Positions 33,302 to 44,539 of a stretch of DNA of 64,000 nucleotides are shown here, piece after piece. A program made the position numbers and the translations under genes. Numbering within the stretch: the stretch's first letter is position 1; each line of letters starts with the position of its first letter. The stretch comes from Eretmocerus hayati. Taxonomy: Eukaryota; Arthropoda; Insecta; Hymenoptera; Aphelinidae. The stretch is taken from positions 11,462,727-11,526,726 of the forward strand of contig CM056743.1 of NCBI GenBank assembly GCA_029851415.1. Direction: 5' to 3'. Under the pieces are notes generated by a model, which was given only the letters and a program-made list of their open reading frames with translations, was not told where the DNA came from and ran no database searches.

Positions 33302-33616
33302 ATGGATGTCGATTTCAGTTTACCATTTGGAACAACTTTTGAGCATCTGCTATATTTATACCACAGAATATCATCTATAATGATCAAACAACTCAGCCCA
33401 CTTGTAATATTTCCAAACCATCTGAAACGGATTATTATCGGGGAGAGTGGTTTTGAATACCAATTCGTGTGTGCAGTGGACTGTTCGAACGCGCATAAGT
33501 CTGTTATAAGTTGTTCGATAGAGCTTCAGCTGCAGCAATTTTTCTGTCGTTACTTTCTCTTCAACTGCAGCGAGGAAAATTGTGGTCGGACTACCAGCTA
33601 CGGTTGCGAAATATGA
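33302..33616 (+). other. Unassigned open frame, 104 codons
   Basis: The peptide includes FSLPFGTTFEHLLYLYHRI, LSPLVIFPNHLKRIIIGESG and EYQFVCAVDCSNAHKS. Composition is protein-like, with five Cys in the last half. It follows another open piece at about 33128-33212 (NEIWFIINSLHGKFRYPYM). Not recognised; may be part of the decayed array. Confidence 0.25.
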
Positions 33617-35293
33617 TTTTCATTCATAGTACATTTTCTTGTTGTGTACGCTTGCATTAGAGCGAATCTATGCGGAAAAGAGTGCACGACTATATGTCGA
33701 GCTGTTGGAATAATTTTAGAGGCGGAATGTTCTTTCCGTCTCTGTCTTTTCCGTCCCGCTCTACGATACCTAAAGCTTGGGATATTTTTCTTTGAGTACA
33801 ATTTTGACATGTATAGCTTTGAGTACTTTCTGTCCATACCCAAACAAGTCGTAATGAGCTGCTGAGTCACCGAAATTCGTCTGGGACTAAACTAGTTTTT
33901 GTACCCAAATCACTTCCCGCGACGATTTTAGCCTCAAAAAATCTCACTTTCGGCGAAACCACCCATAAATATGTCAACAAATGTTGACAATATCAGATGT
34001 ACGGTACTCCCAAATAATGATTGCCTGGACTCGACGAACAATAATTTACATAAATTTGTATCGTAATCATCCACAGAGCACTTCAAATAATAAATCATGA
34101 CCCACCAATTCTTGGAAAAATACTGTTATTGAATTCACTTTTAAGAAATAACTTTTCGAAGGCTATCAATCATTATAGGATCATGGGTTGCTGGTTCATC
34201 ACTAATTCTTCTCCCGTTCCCAAAATTTTGACTACCCTAACACAGCATTCATAGTGAAAATTAACACCGGCAACGCCAATATCCAATATCGTTCGAATAT
34301 AACTAGCTATTTCGCACGATCAATGGTAAAAATGAATGCGCTTCTCTGGACGCGCAGAGTGAGCTAGATATCAGAGGAAGCCAAAGTGCAATGAGAGCGT
34401 GAAAAGTCAGAGACAACATAAATGCCACGACTCTCTTCCTGTATTATAAATACACATTGTGTACCGCGAAATCATCTGGCAAACCATTCCATTGCCATTG
34501 TTTCAAAAAGAGGTAGATCCACCCATTCATCTTCAAATGGCGCAACATTACTCTTCGCTTTCACGTACACTCGAGCTATAGATACACGTTTTTTCTGGGT
34601 GTAAATATCTCTCGCGATAAAAATACAAGCCATCACGAGCTGTCTGGTCTCATTTTTGTGGCGAATACAGGAAACAGAGTGACACAATGGAGGTCGGCAT
34701 CCTGATTAAAATACAGCCAGACCCCGGTACCCGCGATTCCTGCATATCTGCAGATACCCGATTAAGAAAATTCCTCAGGATTCGCGGTATTTGGATCCGG
34801 TATCCGCGGTTTCATGACTAAAATTTAGATGAGTTGATTAATTCCTTCCAATATGTCTGTACTCGTTGGATTATCGTCCCTGATTGCAAATTACGATTTT
34901 GCGTGATGGAATCAATAATTACGATCGCCGCGTAGTCAATACAAAGAATGCCAACCACCGTTACCTAGTTTCTTCATGGTAAACTTTCAGGCTGTTGTTG
35001 TTCTGAGGATTCATCGTTGTCTAGTTATTTGGGGAAGCTGGATCGAGCCATTGGAGCATTTTCAATCTAATAGTATGACAATGACTCGACCTAATCAGAG
35101 TTTGCAGCAAGGAAAAATTAGAAAGATGAGATGGAAGTGAGCGATAGACATCGCTACCAAATCGAATAGTTTGGAATCATTGGAAGATGGAGAGAATGTC
35201 AGTGTAGTTACATAACGACACGATGTCAATTGATCCTCAATCCATTCAATTCGTGATAACGAACTCAAGTCCTGGAAGCTGAGGAACGCCTAG

Positions 35294-35485
35294 ATGGTCA
35301 TAAGAAATACTCCAGAATCACTCAGAACAGACATGCTCATTAAAAGCAACATAATCATAAAATTTCAAATGCCCCTGAAGCTCAACTTAGAAAGATTTTC
35401 GGGAAGGGAGACCTCATTTTCCATGAGCCATATACCTCGGGATTTGAGATTTTCATATTCGCGGTACTTCTTGAGAGCCAATTAA
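35294..35485 (+). pseudogene. MATH-like segment, first piece of the 35.3-36.5 kb cluster
   Basis: 63 codons. SNIIIKFQMPLKLNLERFSG resembles the V-x-x-x-F-x-(I/M)-x-L-x-N strand, and DLRFSYSRYFLRAN resembles the GFKKFIRRDFL strand of MATH domains with loss of the glycine. Same strand and spacing as the other pieces up to 36520. Confidence 0.3.
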
Positions 35486-35607
35486 TCGCAAGTACCGGGA
35501 TCAATCTGTACCGTGTATGGAATGTCCGGAAATTATTCGGAAAAATTGATTGACATCCAGGACGATATACTTATCATTTTTTGATAATATCTGCGAATTT
35601 TCTTTGA

Positions 35608-35718
35608 TATACATCAATAAATGCGGAAAATGTTAAAGTCTGTGTGAACGCAAAGAATGACATGAGTCTGGAATGCAATTCAAATGCCGAGTATCAGAAA
35701 GATCGTATGTGGAAATGA
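35608..35718 (+). pseudogene. MATH-like segment, continuing in the next frame to 35767
   Basis: 36 open codons: INAENVKVCVNAKNDMSL, then NAEYQKDRMWK and stop. In the overlapping next frame, NDGFCGYKSWRCNTSFE follows to TAG 35765-35767. Laid against SPOP, the first piece fits VRAKFKFSILNAKGE...AYRF and the second fits GWGFKKFIRRDFL. A one-base indel near 35710 would link them. This is among the better MATH resemblances in the window. Confidence 0.4.
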
Positions 35719-35980
35719 TGGGTTTTGTGGATACAAATCTTGGCGATGCAACACTTCATTTGAATAGAATATCCCAGTTGTCAGCTTGCAATTCTGATGA
35801 CGTGTAGTCCTCGATTATGTATGAATTGAGATCCACGCAGTTAGAAGAGTTTTCTGTGACTATTCTGATTCCAATTCCAATCATGATAAGGTTCGCACAA
35901 TACTCTTACCAGAACACACAAAGAAGAATGAAGTCTGCGGATAGGATTGCTATTATTCCTGACACCCACCTTGTAATTGA

Positions 35981-36145
35981 TTAACGTGTAGAGGGTCAAC
36001 TCAGAGATGGTGTCTCACTTCTATTCGGCGAATGAATGATCCGCAGTTTTTTGATTGGGAGACCTCAGGAAAAGAATTCTGCGATGGTTCGAGATCCGTG
36101 TTCAAGATTCGAAAGAAGTATCAAACTGTATTTTACATATCCTAA
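35981..36145 (+). pseudogene. Open coding segment within the 35.3-36.5 kb cluster
   Basis: 54 open codons between stops: RGSTQRWCLTSIRRMNDPQF, DWETSGKEFCDGSRSVF, KIRKKYQTVFYIS. It could be the N-terminal (W-x-x-x-G..F) part of another MATH unit, but the match is loose. It lies upstream of the segment at 36280 on the same strand. Confidence 0.3.
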
Positions 36146-36279
36146 GTCCAACGAATGTGGCTCTTTTAGGACAATAGATAAATGAAATTCGTGTAAATCA
36201 TCAGTGCAGCAATGGATTCATGGAGTCAATGAGTATTTTATCAACCGACTTTCCGTAAGTTCCCCCATTTTGCTCACAG

Positions 36280-36520
36280 GATCAATCGCATTTCGAATAG
36301 CCAGAAAAATATTGCGGAAGGCGGGGGGGGGGCTAATACTCATCGGTCGAAGTCCATCAAGTTAAGAGTGAGATTTATCTTTTGTCTCGAGGGCTGGCTC
36401 GTGAATTTTCAAGGTCCATACGAATTTGGATCGATCCAAATTTGCATGGATATCGATATAACAAATTTTCTAAAAATGTGTATTGTTTTGGAAAGAATTA
36501 TTTTACTGATGGGAATTTGA
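36280..36520 (+). pseudogene. MATH-like segment split by a 10-G tract
   Basis: After TTGCTCACAG at 36270-36279 a frame encodes SIAFRIARKILRKAGGG and then breaks at a run of 10 G (36323-36332). One base further the frame continues for 62 codons with SKSIKLRVRFIFCLEGWLVN and PYEFGSIQICMDIDI to TGA 36518. RVRFIFCL fits the central MATH strand and parallels 17632-17853. A third frame, 36382-36747 (121 codons, ATG-less start at TTG), overlaps and its end runs into a dispersed repeat, so I prefer the first reading. Confidence 0.35.
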
Positions 36521-36684
36521 CATGTCACAGTCACCTCGATTCAATGCAAGATTTCGAATCTATCCACAACATTCTAGGGAGTAAAGATCTTCTAACCTCA
36601 CGACCATATCAAGACCGTTTCCGTGAAAGAGTTTCGCAGGGGAGCCAAGGGTCCGCCGGACTCTGTCACGTCGAGAAAATTCGT

Positions 36685-36850
36685 TCCTCTAGGCGTCAAA
36701 CAACTTCCCACCGCCTCACGTCATACCACCGTGTGGCAAGGAAATGACTTTGAGGCAAGCTTATAGTCCGGTATAGCAAGACACGAACTAAAGATGCATC
36801 AGGCTTGCCTCCGCTAATGACGAAACATTCCTTACGAGCTCAAGTCAGCC
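36685..36850 (+). repeat. Dispersed repeat, copy 1 (second copy about 59985-60155)
   Basis: ACCGCCTCACGTCATACC, GGAAATGACTTTGAGGCAAG, TTATAGTC and CTAATGACGAAACATTCCTTACGAGCTCAAG match the second copy at 60.04-60.15 kb (GGAAATGACTTGAAGGCAAG, GTATAGTC, TTAATGACAAAAGTTTCCCTACGAGTTCAAG) in the same orientation. No terminal structure is visible. Confidence 0.65.
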
Positions 36851-37189
36851 TCTCACAAAATGTGCTATATTGAGATGAGAAATTCATTCATGCTGTTAAT
36901 GATCTCATACTCTTGTATCGGTTGTGTTTTTACTCACACTTCCACTGTCTTATTAGAAGTATCCATTATTATTGGTTCTCATCAACAGATTTCTTGGTTC
37001 ACTGAGAAGCAGAAGAATATGATTGGACTCTGAAAACAATCAAAGACCCAATAGATATGATGAATCTCATCGCAGATAATCGAGCATTTCATTCAAGTGA
37101 CATACCATCGAAATCTTGAGGTGATCTCTTGAGATATTGGAGAATTTGTGTGATTGTAGTTAGCCCTGACGTTGGTCCCTCATGAACAG

Positions 37190-37430
37190 TGTATATCCAC
37201 TCCCATATATGGGTGGCTCTGGACCAGGACGGTCTGAGTCCATTTCGGGGGAAATTGCATTTTTGACGGGAATGATAGAGGATACGTGCGAGAACATATA
37301 TTTACAACTCCGAAGGTGAGAATGCATCCTGAAGCATCACAAGCAACATGACCGTTTTTAATGGGAAAAAAGTTTCGAATTCTTTTGGGGACCAAAACGG
37401 TATAAGTCCAAGCTCGAGCAGTCAAATATC
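37190..37430 (+). repeat. Segment duplicated in inverse at 55278-55500
   Basis: Diverged by about a third but colinear. Reading 37.2 kb on + and 55.3 kb on -, both give GN(D/G)xGY..., (T)TP(K/E)V(R/K)(M/I)H(P/S)EASQ(A/T)T and then TGA, with mostly conservative changes, which suggests an old paralogous coding segment. Read on the other strand, 37180-37425 is an 81-codon open frame, so the coding strand is not settled. The 55 kb copy carries a 17-C tract in place of TTTTTTCCCATTAAAA. Confidence 0.45.
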
Positions 37431-37645
37431 ACTCTCGCACCTCCTACCTCCAATTATAGTGCTTCTGTGGGTTACGTAAGGTGGTATGTGGCCTATAGAA
37501 ACGTTATTGGGAGGTCCCTATGCTGTGGAGGTGGCCGTATCGAGTGTTGAGAGGTCGACTATGATACTTATGGCAAGATTCGCAGATCACACACACGCTC
37601 CGCGGTATTGCGTACATATTTGTCGAAAACATCAGGGAATATGAT

Positions 37646-37950
37646 TCATCCGATTGCCTGAGAAAAATTCCAGTGTGCACTATGGAATGATAGAAACCTC
37701 ATTTTGGCATGATGAATTAGAGCGTATCGACCCTGGTAAAACGTCACTCCGATTTTTTGCCAGTTAACAACCGTTATACCGCATCGATTGCCAAAATATG
37801 GCTTGTACGACCAGCCAAATTTTACACCAAATGAAACGTTGAAAACAACTAGATATTGACCACTATTCTTGGTCATGATTGATGGACGAATATTGGTGAT
37901 AAGATGGCCACGGTCTGACAAAATCACGGATACACTATCATCATTTACGG
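37646..37950 (-). other. Unassigned exon-like open frame after an acceptor
   Basis: On the minus strand CATTTTTTAG precedes 37950, and the frame that follows is open for about 100 codons to TGA. It encodes DDSVSVILSDRGHLITNIRP, then GQYLVVFNVSFGVKFGWSY and a basic C-terminal third. Hydrophobic/aromatic alternation suggests beta strands. Not recognised. The plus strand also has shorter protein-like frames here, so strand assignment is weak. Confidence 0.25.
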
Positions 37951-38531
37951 CTAAAAAATGGCAGTGTCAAGTGTGTAAATTTGGTTGCTCAGATATTTCA
38001 TAATGGCGCGTCGCTGCTGCTTGAGTGATGCCATCGTTCCAAGGCGAGCTTAATATGCACGATGGAGTATCATTGTTTCAGAATCGCAGAAAAACCATAT
38101 CACTGACATCGATGGGCAGTCTTGTACGGTGAGAGACGCGACCCGAACTAAATGATAATTTTCTCTATTTTTGAGTCAAATCAAGCATTGATGAACAAAT
38201 CCATGTCTTCAACTGCTGCTTGCTCCGATTTTGTCAGTGACGCTATGTCACAATATCGTGATCGAATTGATTCCCAGCTACTCCGATGAGCGTTACTCTG
38301 CTCTCACTGATAACTCAATCCTGGCTTCAAATCACAAAACTCTCAACGGTATGGGTTTTCAATCATTTCATACGCGTAAATAATGCCTACATGCCATGAC
38401 CAAGAAAAAACCGGTTTTTGGCTATCAGAAATACAGTTCATGATTCTGCCATAATTGTCGCCCTATTCTAGCCACTTACCAACCATCAATTCTAGACCAA
38501 CCGAACTAGCTGTTATCTAGTCTTTAAGCTA

Positions 38532-38861
38532 ACCAGGAGAGGTCATCACATCCGGATCACGGATTTGGCTGAAACTTTGGAAACAGTCTTCTTTTAGTGC
38601 CAAAATATGGAACCCAGAATCATAGACCCTAACGCTCAAACGTTTTCGAGCTACAGCCAAGGATATTAGCATTGCAGGTATACCTATATCTATAATTTTC
38701 AACATGGGCCCATATGGACAATGCTCTTGCCTAAAGATGTAGCTTGGAGACGTTTGAGCGTTAGGGTCTTACTCTGGGTTTCATCTTTTGGCACTGAGAG
38801 CAGACTGTTTCCAAAGTTTCAGACAAATCCGTGATCTGGATGTGATGACCTGTCCTGGTGA
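38532..38861. repeat. Foldback MITE sharing its core with 57778-58120
   Basis: Terminal inverted repeats of about 95 bp: CCAGGAGAGGTCATCACATC at 38533 faces GATGTGATGACCTGTCCTGG; GGATTTGGCTGAAACTTTGG faces CCAAAGTTTCAGACAAATCC. The centre, GCATTG(T)CCATATGGGCCCATGTTGAAAA in inverse, matches GCATTGCCCATATAGGCCCATGTTAAAA of the 57.8 kb element although the arms differ. 38.0-38.5 kb contains no supportable gene. Confidence 0.85.
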
Positions 38862-39057
38862 GTTGACCAGACAAATTTCTACCAGGCGAGTGATCAAGTC
38901 ATCTGAATTCGCCCCTCCAAATGGGTAGGTAATCCATGAAGAGAGTCTCAAGTTTCTATCATAAATTTCAATAGTGAAAAGTTGTTGAGAGACACTCTTC
39001 TCGGGATGAAGTGAGACAATTCGCGAAGAGAACCCGGCTTATTATGATTGATGTTAA

Positions 39058-39189
39058 CCTGTCTACGTGGTGAAGACATCAAAAGCTCGCTCGGAGGAAA
39101 GTATTACCTATTTTCTCGGAGAGTATCTGTCTACGCCAAGTGTTCATCCTGATTTAATTAGGGAGAAAATGTCACAAATCTCTCCGTGA
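39058..39189 (+). pseudogene. Open coding segment of unknown family
   Basis: 43 open codons between stops: PVYVVKTSKARSEESITYFL, EYLSTPSVHPDLIREKMSQ. Strongly protein-like, no ATG. A further short piece follows at about 39250-39300 (MQYRNEILPYNFMKNNS). Probably exon remnants; no domain recognised. 39.3-40.5 kb: a TATATAAG motif at 39723 but no supportable gene. Confidence 0.3.
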
Positions 39190-40547
39190 ATTGAAGCTTC
39201 AAGTAAACTGCATGAAAGACGTTCGCAACGTTTGAATCAAGAGGATCATCCATGCAATATCGAAATGAGATACTTCCTTACAACTTCATGAAGAACAACA
39301 GTTAAGGAGCATCGTCAACTTCCTGTAAACGAGCAGAATCCATTTGATGGGAGGCACTACGTGTGGTGACTATATTTGATATTGACTCATTCTCCTGCGG
39401 TGTTTCATGTCTCGAGAATTCATCGATGATGTCTTGAATATACTCTAAGAATCAGCATTCTATCGTACATTGTAACGATAATGGAATTGTTCGAGTCACA
39501 AATCAAAGTCTCGAGAACTTGGTTGAAAAGGGAAAGATAAATGAACGCGAAGTGCATGCCTCTCGGTGATAGCTCACGTGTGGGTTAATGGACTTAATAC
39601 ACACTCTACTATTCAACGCGCGAATTCAAGTGTCCGAAGGTTGCTCGTGACGTTTATGACGCAATTCTGATGGCACTCGTATATATTCTGTCCGCTGACT
39701 CTCGTAGCCAATTAGTCGGATGTATATAAGCTGATGATTCAACAGCCCATCACTCGTTCCCTTGAAGTTGAGTTACTTCCCTTGCCTGGTATGAAAGTAA
39801 ATTACCAGCCCATGACGACAGCCAGTCTGTTGAGATTTTTTTTGGCTGAGCATACTGCGTCAACTGTGTAATTGATATTTGTATGACTCAGGATCAAGAC
39901 ACTTCAGAAAAATCAGATTTCCAAATACACTGCTGAAAGTGGATAGCCAAATGATTTCTTGTAACCTTATCTGATCAGACTCGTCAGTAATCGAATAATC
40001 ACTTACTTATTGTATTTGATACGTCACCCTTTGAATTTCTGTTAATATTAATCGGTAACAATCATAATATATCTTTGGTCGATAAGTAATTTCGAAACAA
40101 TTGTTTCAAATATCGCCAAATTAGAGTTTTTGGTAGATATTTCGATTTTTGGACGAAAAATTTAATTTTAATCACGTATGAACATAGTTCAATCGTATTC
40201 GGTGTTAACCAATTGATGTAGAATGCTGAATAAGTATCCTCCAATGAACTAACCAGTTCATTAGAAGAGCCATTGATTAGTTGTAGAAGGAGGTATGAGT
40301 AAGAAATGACGTTTAGATGGAATTATGTTTTTATCTTTATTTAGAATACTTCTACGAGATTCTCTCCAAGGGAGATTGGAGTGATCCACACCAAGCTCAC
40401 TCGAGTCAGATATATCGTTTGGCTGAGGGTAAATTCCAATACGATTGATGCAAAGATGACCAAAATGGATTTTTTGATAACAGTGTACATTTTTCAGGAT
40501 GAATTTGATTTTAATCGGATTCGAACGAGTCCAGAAGGAATTGGGTA

Positions 40548-40696
40548 CTCTCTCTACATTCATCAGCTATTTTAGCTGATTAGCAGCTAACGTGAACGGA
40601 TATTCACTGAGAATCAGCTACAATAGCTGAAAATCAGCTAAAATAGCTGATTGTCAGTCAAAATCCGTTCGTGTTAGTTGATCCATGTTGAGAGAG
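40548..40696. repeat. TA-flanked MITE with CTCTCTC ends
   Basis: TA at 40546-40547 and 40697-40698 flank CTCTCTCTACATTCATC / its inverse GATCCATGTTGAGAGAG. The inside is built of AGCTGAT/ATCAGCT units (CAGCTATTTTAGCTGATTAG, CAGCTAAAATAGCTGATTG). Its right TA is the left flank of the next element. Confidence 0.7.
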
Positions 40697-40698
40697 TA

Positions 40699-41870
40699 CA
40701 CTGTAAAAAATTTGTGGGAAAAACTGCAACCACTCGTTGCAGTTTTTCCCTCAACCACTGGTTTATCCCAAAAATCAACCAGCTGGTTTATAATCAACCA
40801 GCTGGTTGATTTTTGGCACAAATCAGTGGTTGACTACCTATCCAACCACTGGTTGACTTTTTTCCCACAACGAATATATAAAGATGAATGCGGCACCCAC
40901 GATATTGGTCGATGGTGGTCTCCGGTTGACACTTTTGATTCGGAAAAACAAGTTTCGTCATTTTTTTTTCACAAACAAAGAGGGATAAAAATTAGCCCCG
41001 GTCGCGTATGGACGACAAAGCGGGTTGCCTGTCCTGCAGGAGTCGAATACACGTCGTAAGGCTGGAGGGATGAATAGATGGACGGATGGGGTGGGAGGGT
41101 AGATGGGATGGATGGATGGATGGAACGGAATGGAACGGACCGGAATGGGGCGAAATGAAACGGGCGGGGCAAAATGGAACGGGGTCAAATTGGGTGGAGG
41201 GGAACGGAACTGGCCGGATAGGGCAAAATGGAACGGAGTTCAATTGGGTGGAATGGACCGGAACGGAATGGAACGAAATGGAATTGAATTCAGTTCCATT
41301 TCGTTCCATATCATTTCGTTCCATATCATTTGGTTCCATTCTATTCCGGTCCATTCCGTTCAATTCCACTCGTTCCATTCCGGTCCGTTCCATTCCGTTT
41401 CGGTCCGGTCCATTCCATTCCGTTCAATTCCACTCCGTTCCATTTCGGTCCGTTCCGTTCCATTCCGGTCCGTTCCGTTCCATTCCGGTCCGTTCCGTTC
41501 CATTCCGGTCCATTCCATCCATCCATCCCATCTACCCTCCCACCCCATCCGTCCATCTATCCATCCCTCCAGTCTTACGACGTGTATTCGACACCTGCAG
41601 GACAGGCAACCCGCTTTGTCGTCCATACGTGACCGAGGCTAATGTTTATTCCTCTTTGTTTGTGAAAAAAAATGACGAAACTTGTTTTTCCGAATCAAAA
41701 GTGTCAACCGGAGACCACCATCGACCAATATCGTGGGCGCCGCATTCATCCTTATATATTCGCTGTGGGGACAAAGTCAACCAGTGGTTGAATTCCAACC
41801 AGCTGGTTGACTTCGACAACCAACCACTGGTTGACGATTTTGGTGGAAAGTCAACCAATTTTTTACAGTG
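40699..41870. mobile_element. Foldback element with CACTGTAAAAAAT ends and a GGAAT/GGAAC array at its centre
   Basis: TA flanks both ends (40697-40698, 41871-41872). CACTGTAAAAAATTTG faces AATTTTTTACAGTG. Subterminal CAACCA/TGGTTG motifs are dense (AACCAGCTGGTT, AACCACTGGTT). Arms then share, in inverse, GATATTGGTCGATGGTGGTC, GACGACAAAGCGGGTTGCCT and GGTGGGAGGGTAGATGGGAT. The middle 41.10-41.52 kb is a TGGAACGGAATGGAAC-type array running G-rich then C-rich around an axis near 41285. The frames of up to 275 codons here (repeats of FRSIPF and similar) are translated satellite, not genes. The TA duplication suggests a Tc1/mariner-type source. Confidence 0.85.
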
Positions 41871-42882
41871 TATACACCAGTGTATTCTGAATGCCGAAAA
41901 TGTATCAAACTAGTTCATTGGAATTCGAATGAATCAGTTCTAGACGAAGATATGAGAAAGATATGAGTATTGAAGAAAGGACTTTTTCGATACACTGTGC
42001 GTAAAAGTGCACTTTGCGCACAGTTTGTCGACTTTTACTCACAGTTTATCGAAAAGTATAGTTAGATACACGGTCGTAAAACCTATTATTCGCATCCTCG
42101 TGATGATTCCGACCCTCGCCTGCGGCTCGGGCCGGAAACCCATCACTCGGACGCGAATAAAACGTTTCACGCCCTTGTATCGAAATGCACTATTGTATAT
42201 TCTGAGTTATTCTTTTCGTGAAGCTCATTGGAGCGAGTTGGGCCATCAGAACCGGGGGTTTTCTGGCGATATTTATGATTTGGTTGAGACGGAATTTCGA
42301 TACACTTCGTTTAAATATATTAAAAATAGAGATTTTGGTGAAAATTTAAATTTTTTTCTGGGAATTTGGGTGTATGGAGATTGCATGGAAATCTGGTATT
42401 AACCATCTTAGACTGATTCTCTATGAATTGTAGGAGAAGGGAATTCGATCAGATGTACGGTGGACCCAAAATGTGTCGGGGAGAAAATAACATAAATACA
42501 TACATACACACCTACACATGCAAAGAGTGAGAGAGATGAGCCCTTCGAAGGTTTTGGAGGCCTTTGGGAGAACAGTGCCACCTTCAATCGTTAGATTTTG
42601 ACGAAGAGGACACAATGGTTGAAGCACTTTTTTTATCAAAGGAATTTGGTTGGAGAGAATATCGGATTGCATGTAGGAATTGGTCAAGAATTTGCTAGAC
42701 CAAAACAACCCTTCCTCTTTGAGAAAGCCAAAGTCGCCTTCGAATTTTGATGACTATTTTTATGAAAATCCTATTTCGATAGGATTCCATCTGCGTGATT
42801 CGAAACAGGTATCTGTAGAGTGAGAGAGTAGAACGTCGAAAGATTGATGAACGGGAAGAGTGATCCCTAGAGACCAGAGTGA

Positions 42883-43125
42883 ATTTTTCAAGATCTGATT
42901 AGAAAGTACAAGAGCAGGAAGTGTTTTTTCAAGATCCTGAGGTTCAGGATTTCTACAGTAATACTAACATTTGCAGAATCGACTGAGTTGAACCAGGATT
43001 TGTTACACAATTTCAGAGTGGCACTTCTTGCTTGCAAGATTGGACACAACAGCATCATACGGAAGAAGAAGAGACCATCGTCACCTTGCGGTCTTCATGT
43101 TGAGATACATCTACTGACTCCGTGA
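42883..43125 (+). pseudogene. Open 80-codon segment upstream of a MATH C-terminus
   Basis: Open from a TGA at 42880 to TGA 43123 with no ATG: DLIRKYKSRKCFFKILRF, AESTELNQDLLHNFRVALLA, GHNSIIRKKKRPSSPCGLHV. Strongly protein-like. It overlaps, in another frame, the 43104-43289 segment, which is a good MATH C-terminal candidate, so it is probably the preceding part of the same former protein. An 69-codon minus-strand frame (43055-43264) is treated as a shadow. Confidence 0.4.
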
Positions 43126-43289
43126 CTTTCAAAAGTAGGATCGAGGGAATTCGGTCCAGTATGATATCAAAAAGATTTGAGCCACTGAATGACTTCTTAA
43201 ATACGGATGACTTTTTCAAGGTGGATAACATTTGTGTCCACAATAAGAGGGTTTCACCGTTCACGTTCGGTTTGTCACTTCTCTACTAG
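43104..43289 (+). pseudogene. MATH-domain C-terminal segment
   Basis: 61 open codons: DSVTFKSRIEGIRSSMISKR, then FEPLNDFLNTDDFFKVDNIC and VHNKRVSPFTF, stop TAG 43287. The order, (G)-x-x-(K/R)F-x-x-L-x-x-(F/L)L, then an acidic DD loop, then a hydrophobic strand, corresponds to WGFKKFIRRDFLL..PDDKLTLFCEV of SPOP-type MATH domains. This is one of the best supports for the MATH reading in this window. One frame change separates it from 42883-43125. Confidence 0.45.
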
Positions 43290-44171
43290 GAATTTAGCAA
43301 ACTCGATTGCGTTTGGCCTGAAACTCAAACTTGTGTGAACTATTGAAAACTTCCGAATAGCAACATTTTCATTGAGCATGCAATACAAATAGAGAAAGAC
43401 CATCATATGTGCTGTACATACGATAAAATAGTTAGAAACCACTGTACACTCGAGTTCTATCATTGAAGGTTCTGCTAACAGCCAAACTTTTCCACCGGGA
43501 TTTCCTCGTAGGATGATAGAAGTTTAAAAATTTGGAGCTGACGAGTAGGCTCTCGAGGGACTCTGGCCTTGTTCACTAGCTGTCGTCGTATTACGTTTTT
43601 TAAGCACTCGTATGTCGATGTCGAGTATGCTCTCATTACTCCTCTACACAGACTTATAACTTTCCTAGATTGACGCTACAAAAGATGAAAGCAGTGTGTG
43701 CACGAGAGTACGAAATTTCCGTTATGGATTATGCGCAGTCGTTACCTCAATTCCTCACTACACCCTGACTTGTTCTACTGAAAAGTCGTATCCGCACACG
43801 CAGTCCTGTTTAAATGAGGCAATGCAACTCCTGGAGGCAAAGGTTGTGCAAAAGGGATTTTTTGGAATGTTGTACATGATATCGACGATTATTAGATAAT
43901 TGATCTTTGAACAAAGTCTCTTTCAGACACGTGTAGTGCTTCATCTTTTCGGAGAATGAGTTCCAAAGAGCCAGATTTTTTAAGAGACCTTAATTCGGAA
44001 TACATTCACACGGGGAAGATATTGGAGAGTCAAGAATGTAGGAGGGGGGCATTCAGGATTCCAAAATTCGGAAGAACGTATGTTTAGAAATTCCGGAAAT
44101 GTTATAAAAAAGAGGGAACGGAATCTGGAATCAAGCATTCTGAGCTATAAATTCAGTCCTTATGACAAATT

Positions 44172-44363
44172 TTGGACTATTGGGATTCTTATCTGCGGAA
44201 GCTTGCCATTCCAAGCTTTGGTTCTAACTCCTTATCCAACTCGTTGAGATCAGATCGCCCGCACAAATCATGTATCTCGAAGAGAGCATTAGATCAAACT
44301 TGTACCCGTGGAAAGTTAGAGCGCTCACTATCTAGTATGGGCTCTGTGCCATTGGAAAAGTGA
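44172..44363 (+). other. Unassigned open frame
   Basis: 63 codons (DYWDSYLRKLAIPSFGSNSL, then RALDQTCTRGKLERSLSSMG), Ser/Arg-rich. It lies between the MATH-like pieces at 43.1 kb and the open segment at 44540 on the same strand. Not recognised. Confidence 0.2.
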
Positions 44364-44539
44364 ACTTTCGAAGCGGGTCTATCGATAAAGCATTTGATGC
44401 CAAAGTCATGTGATTGTCGATGTTATTGACTCAACGTAGCTGACATCCTTGTACGGTGGTGAAATGAACGAGATGCGGGTATGAAACGATACAAACACGT
44501 GTTCTCAAACTCGGGCAATGGTACGAATCGATAGAATGA

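Noticed and set aside
41086..41913. The longest open frame of the window (275 codons, repeats of FRSIPF/FHSVP) and its overlapping frames
   Set aside because: It is a translated GGAAT/GGAAC pentanucleotide array inside a palindromic element; all three frames and both strands are open for the same reason.
42007..42402. 131-codon open frame
   Set aside because: Its first half lies in a repeat-like stretch (CTTGTATCGAAATGCACTATT and similar motifs recur near 2.6 kb); no domain.
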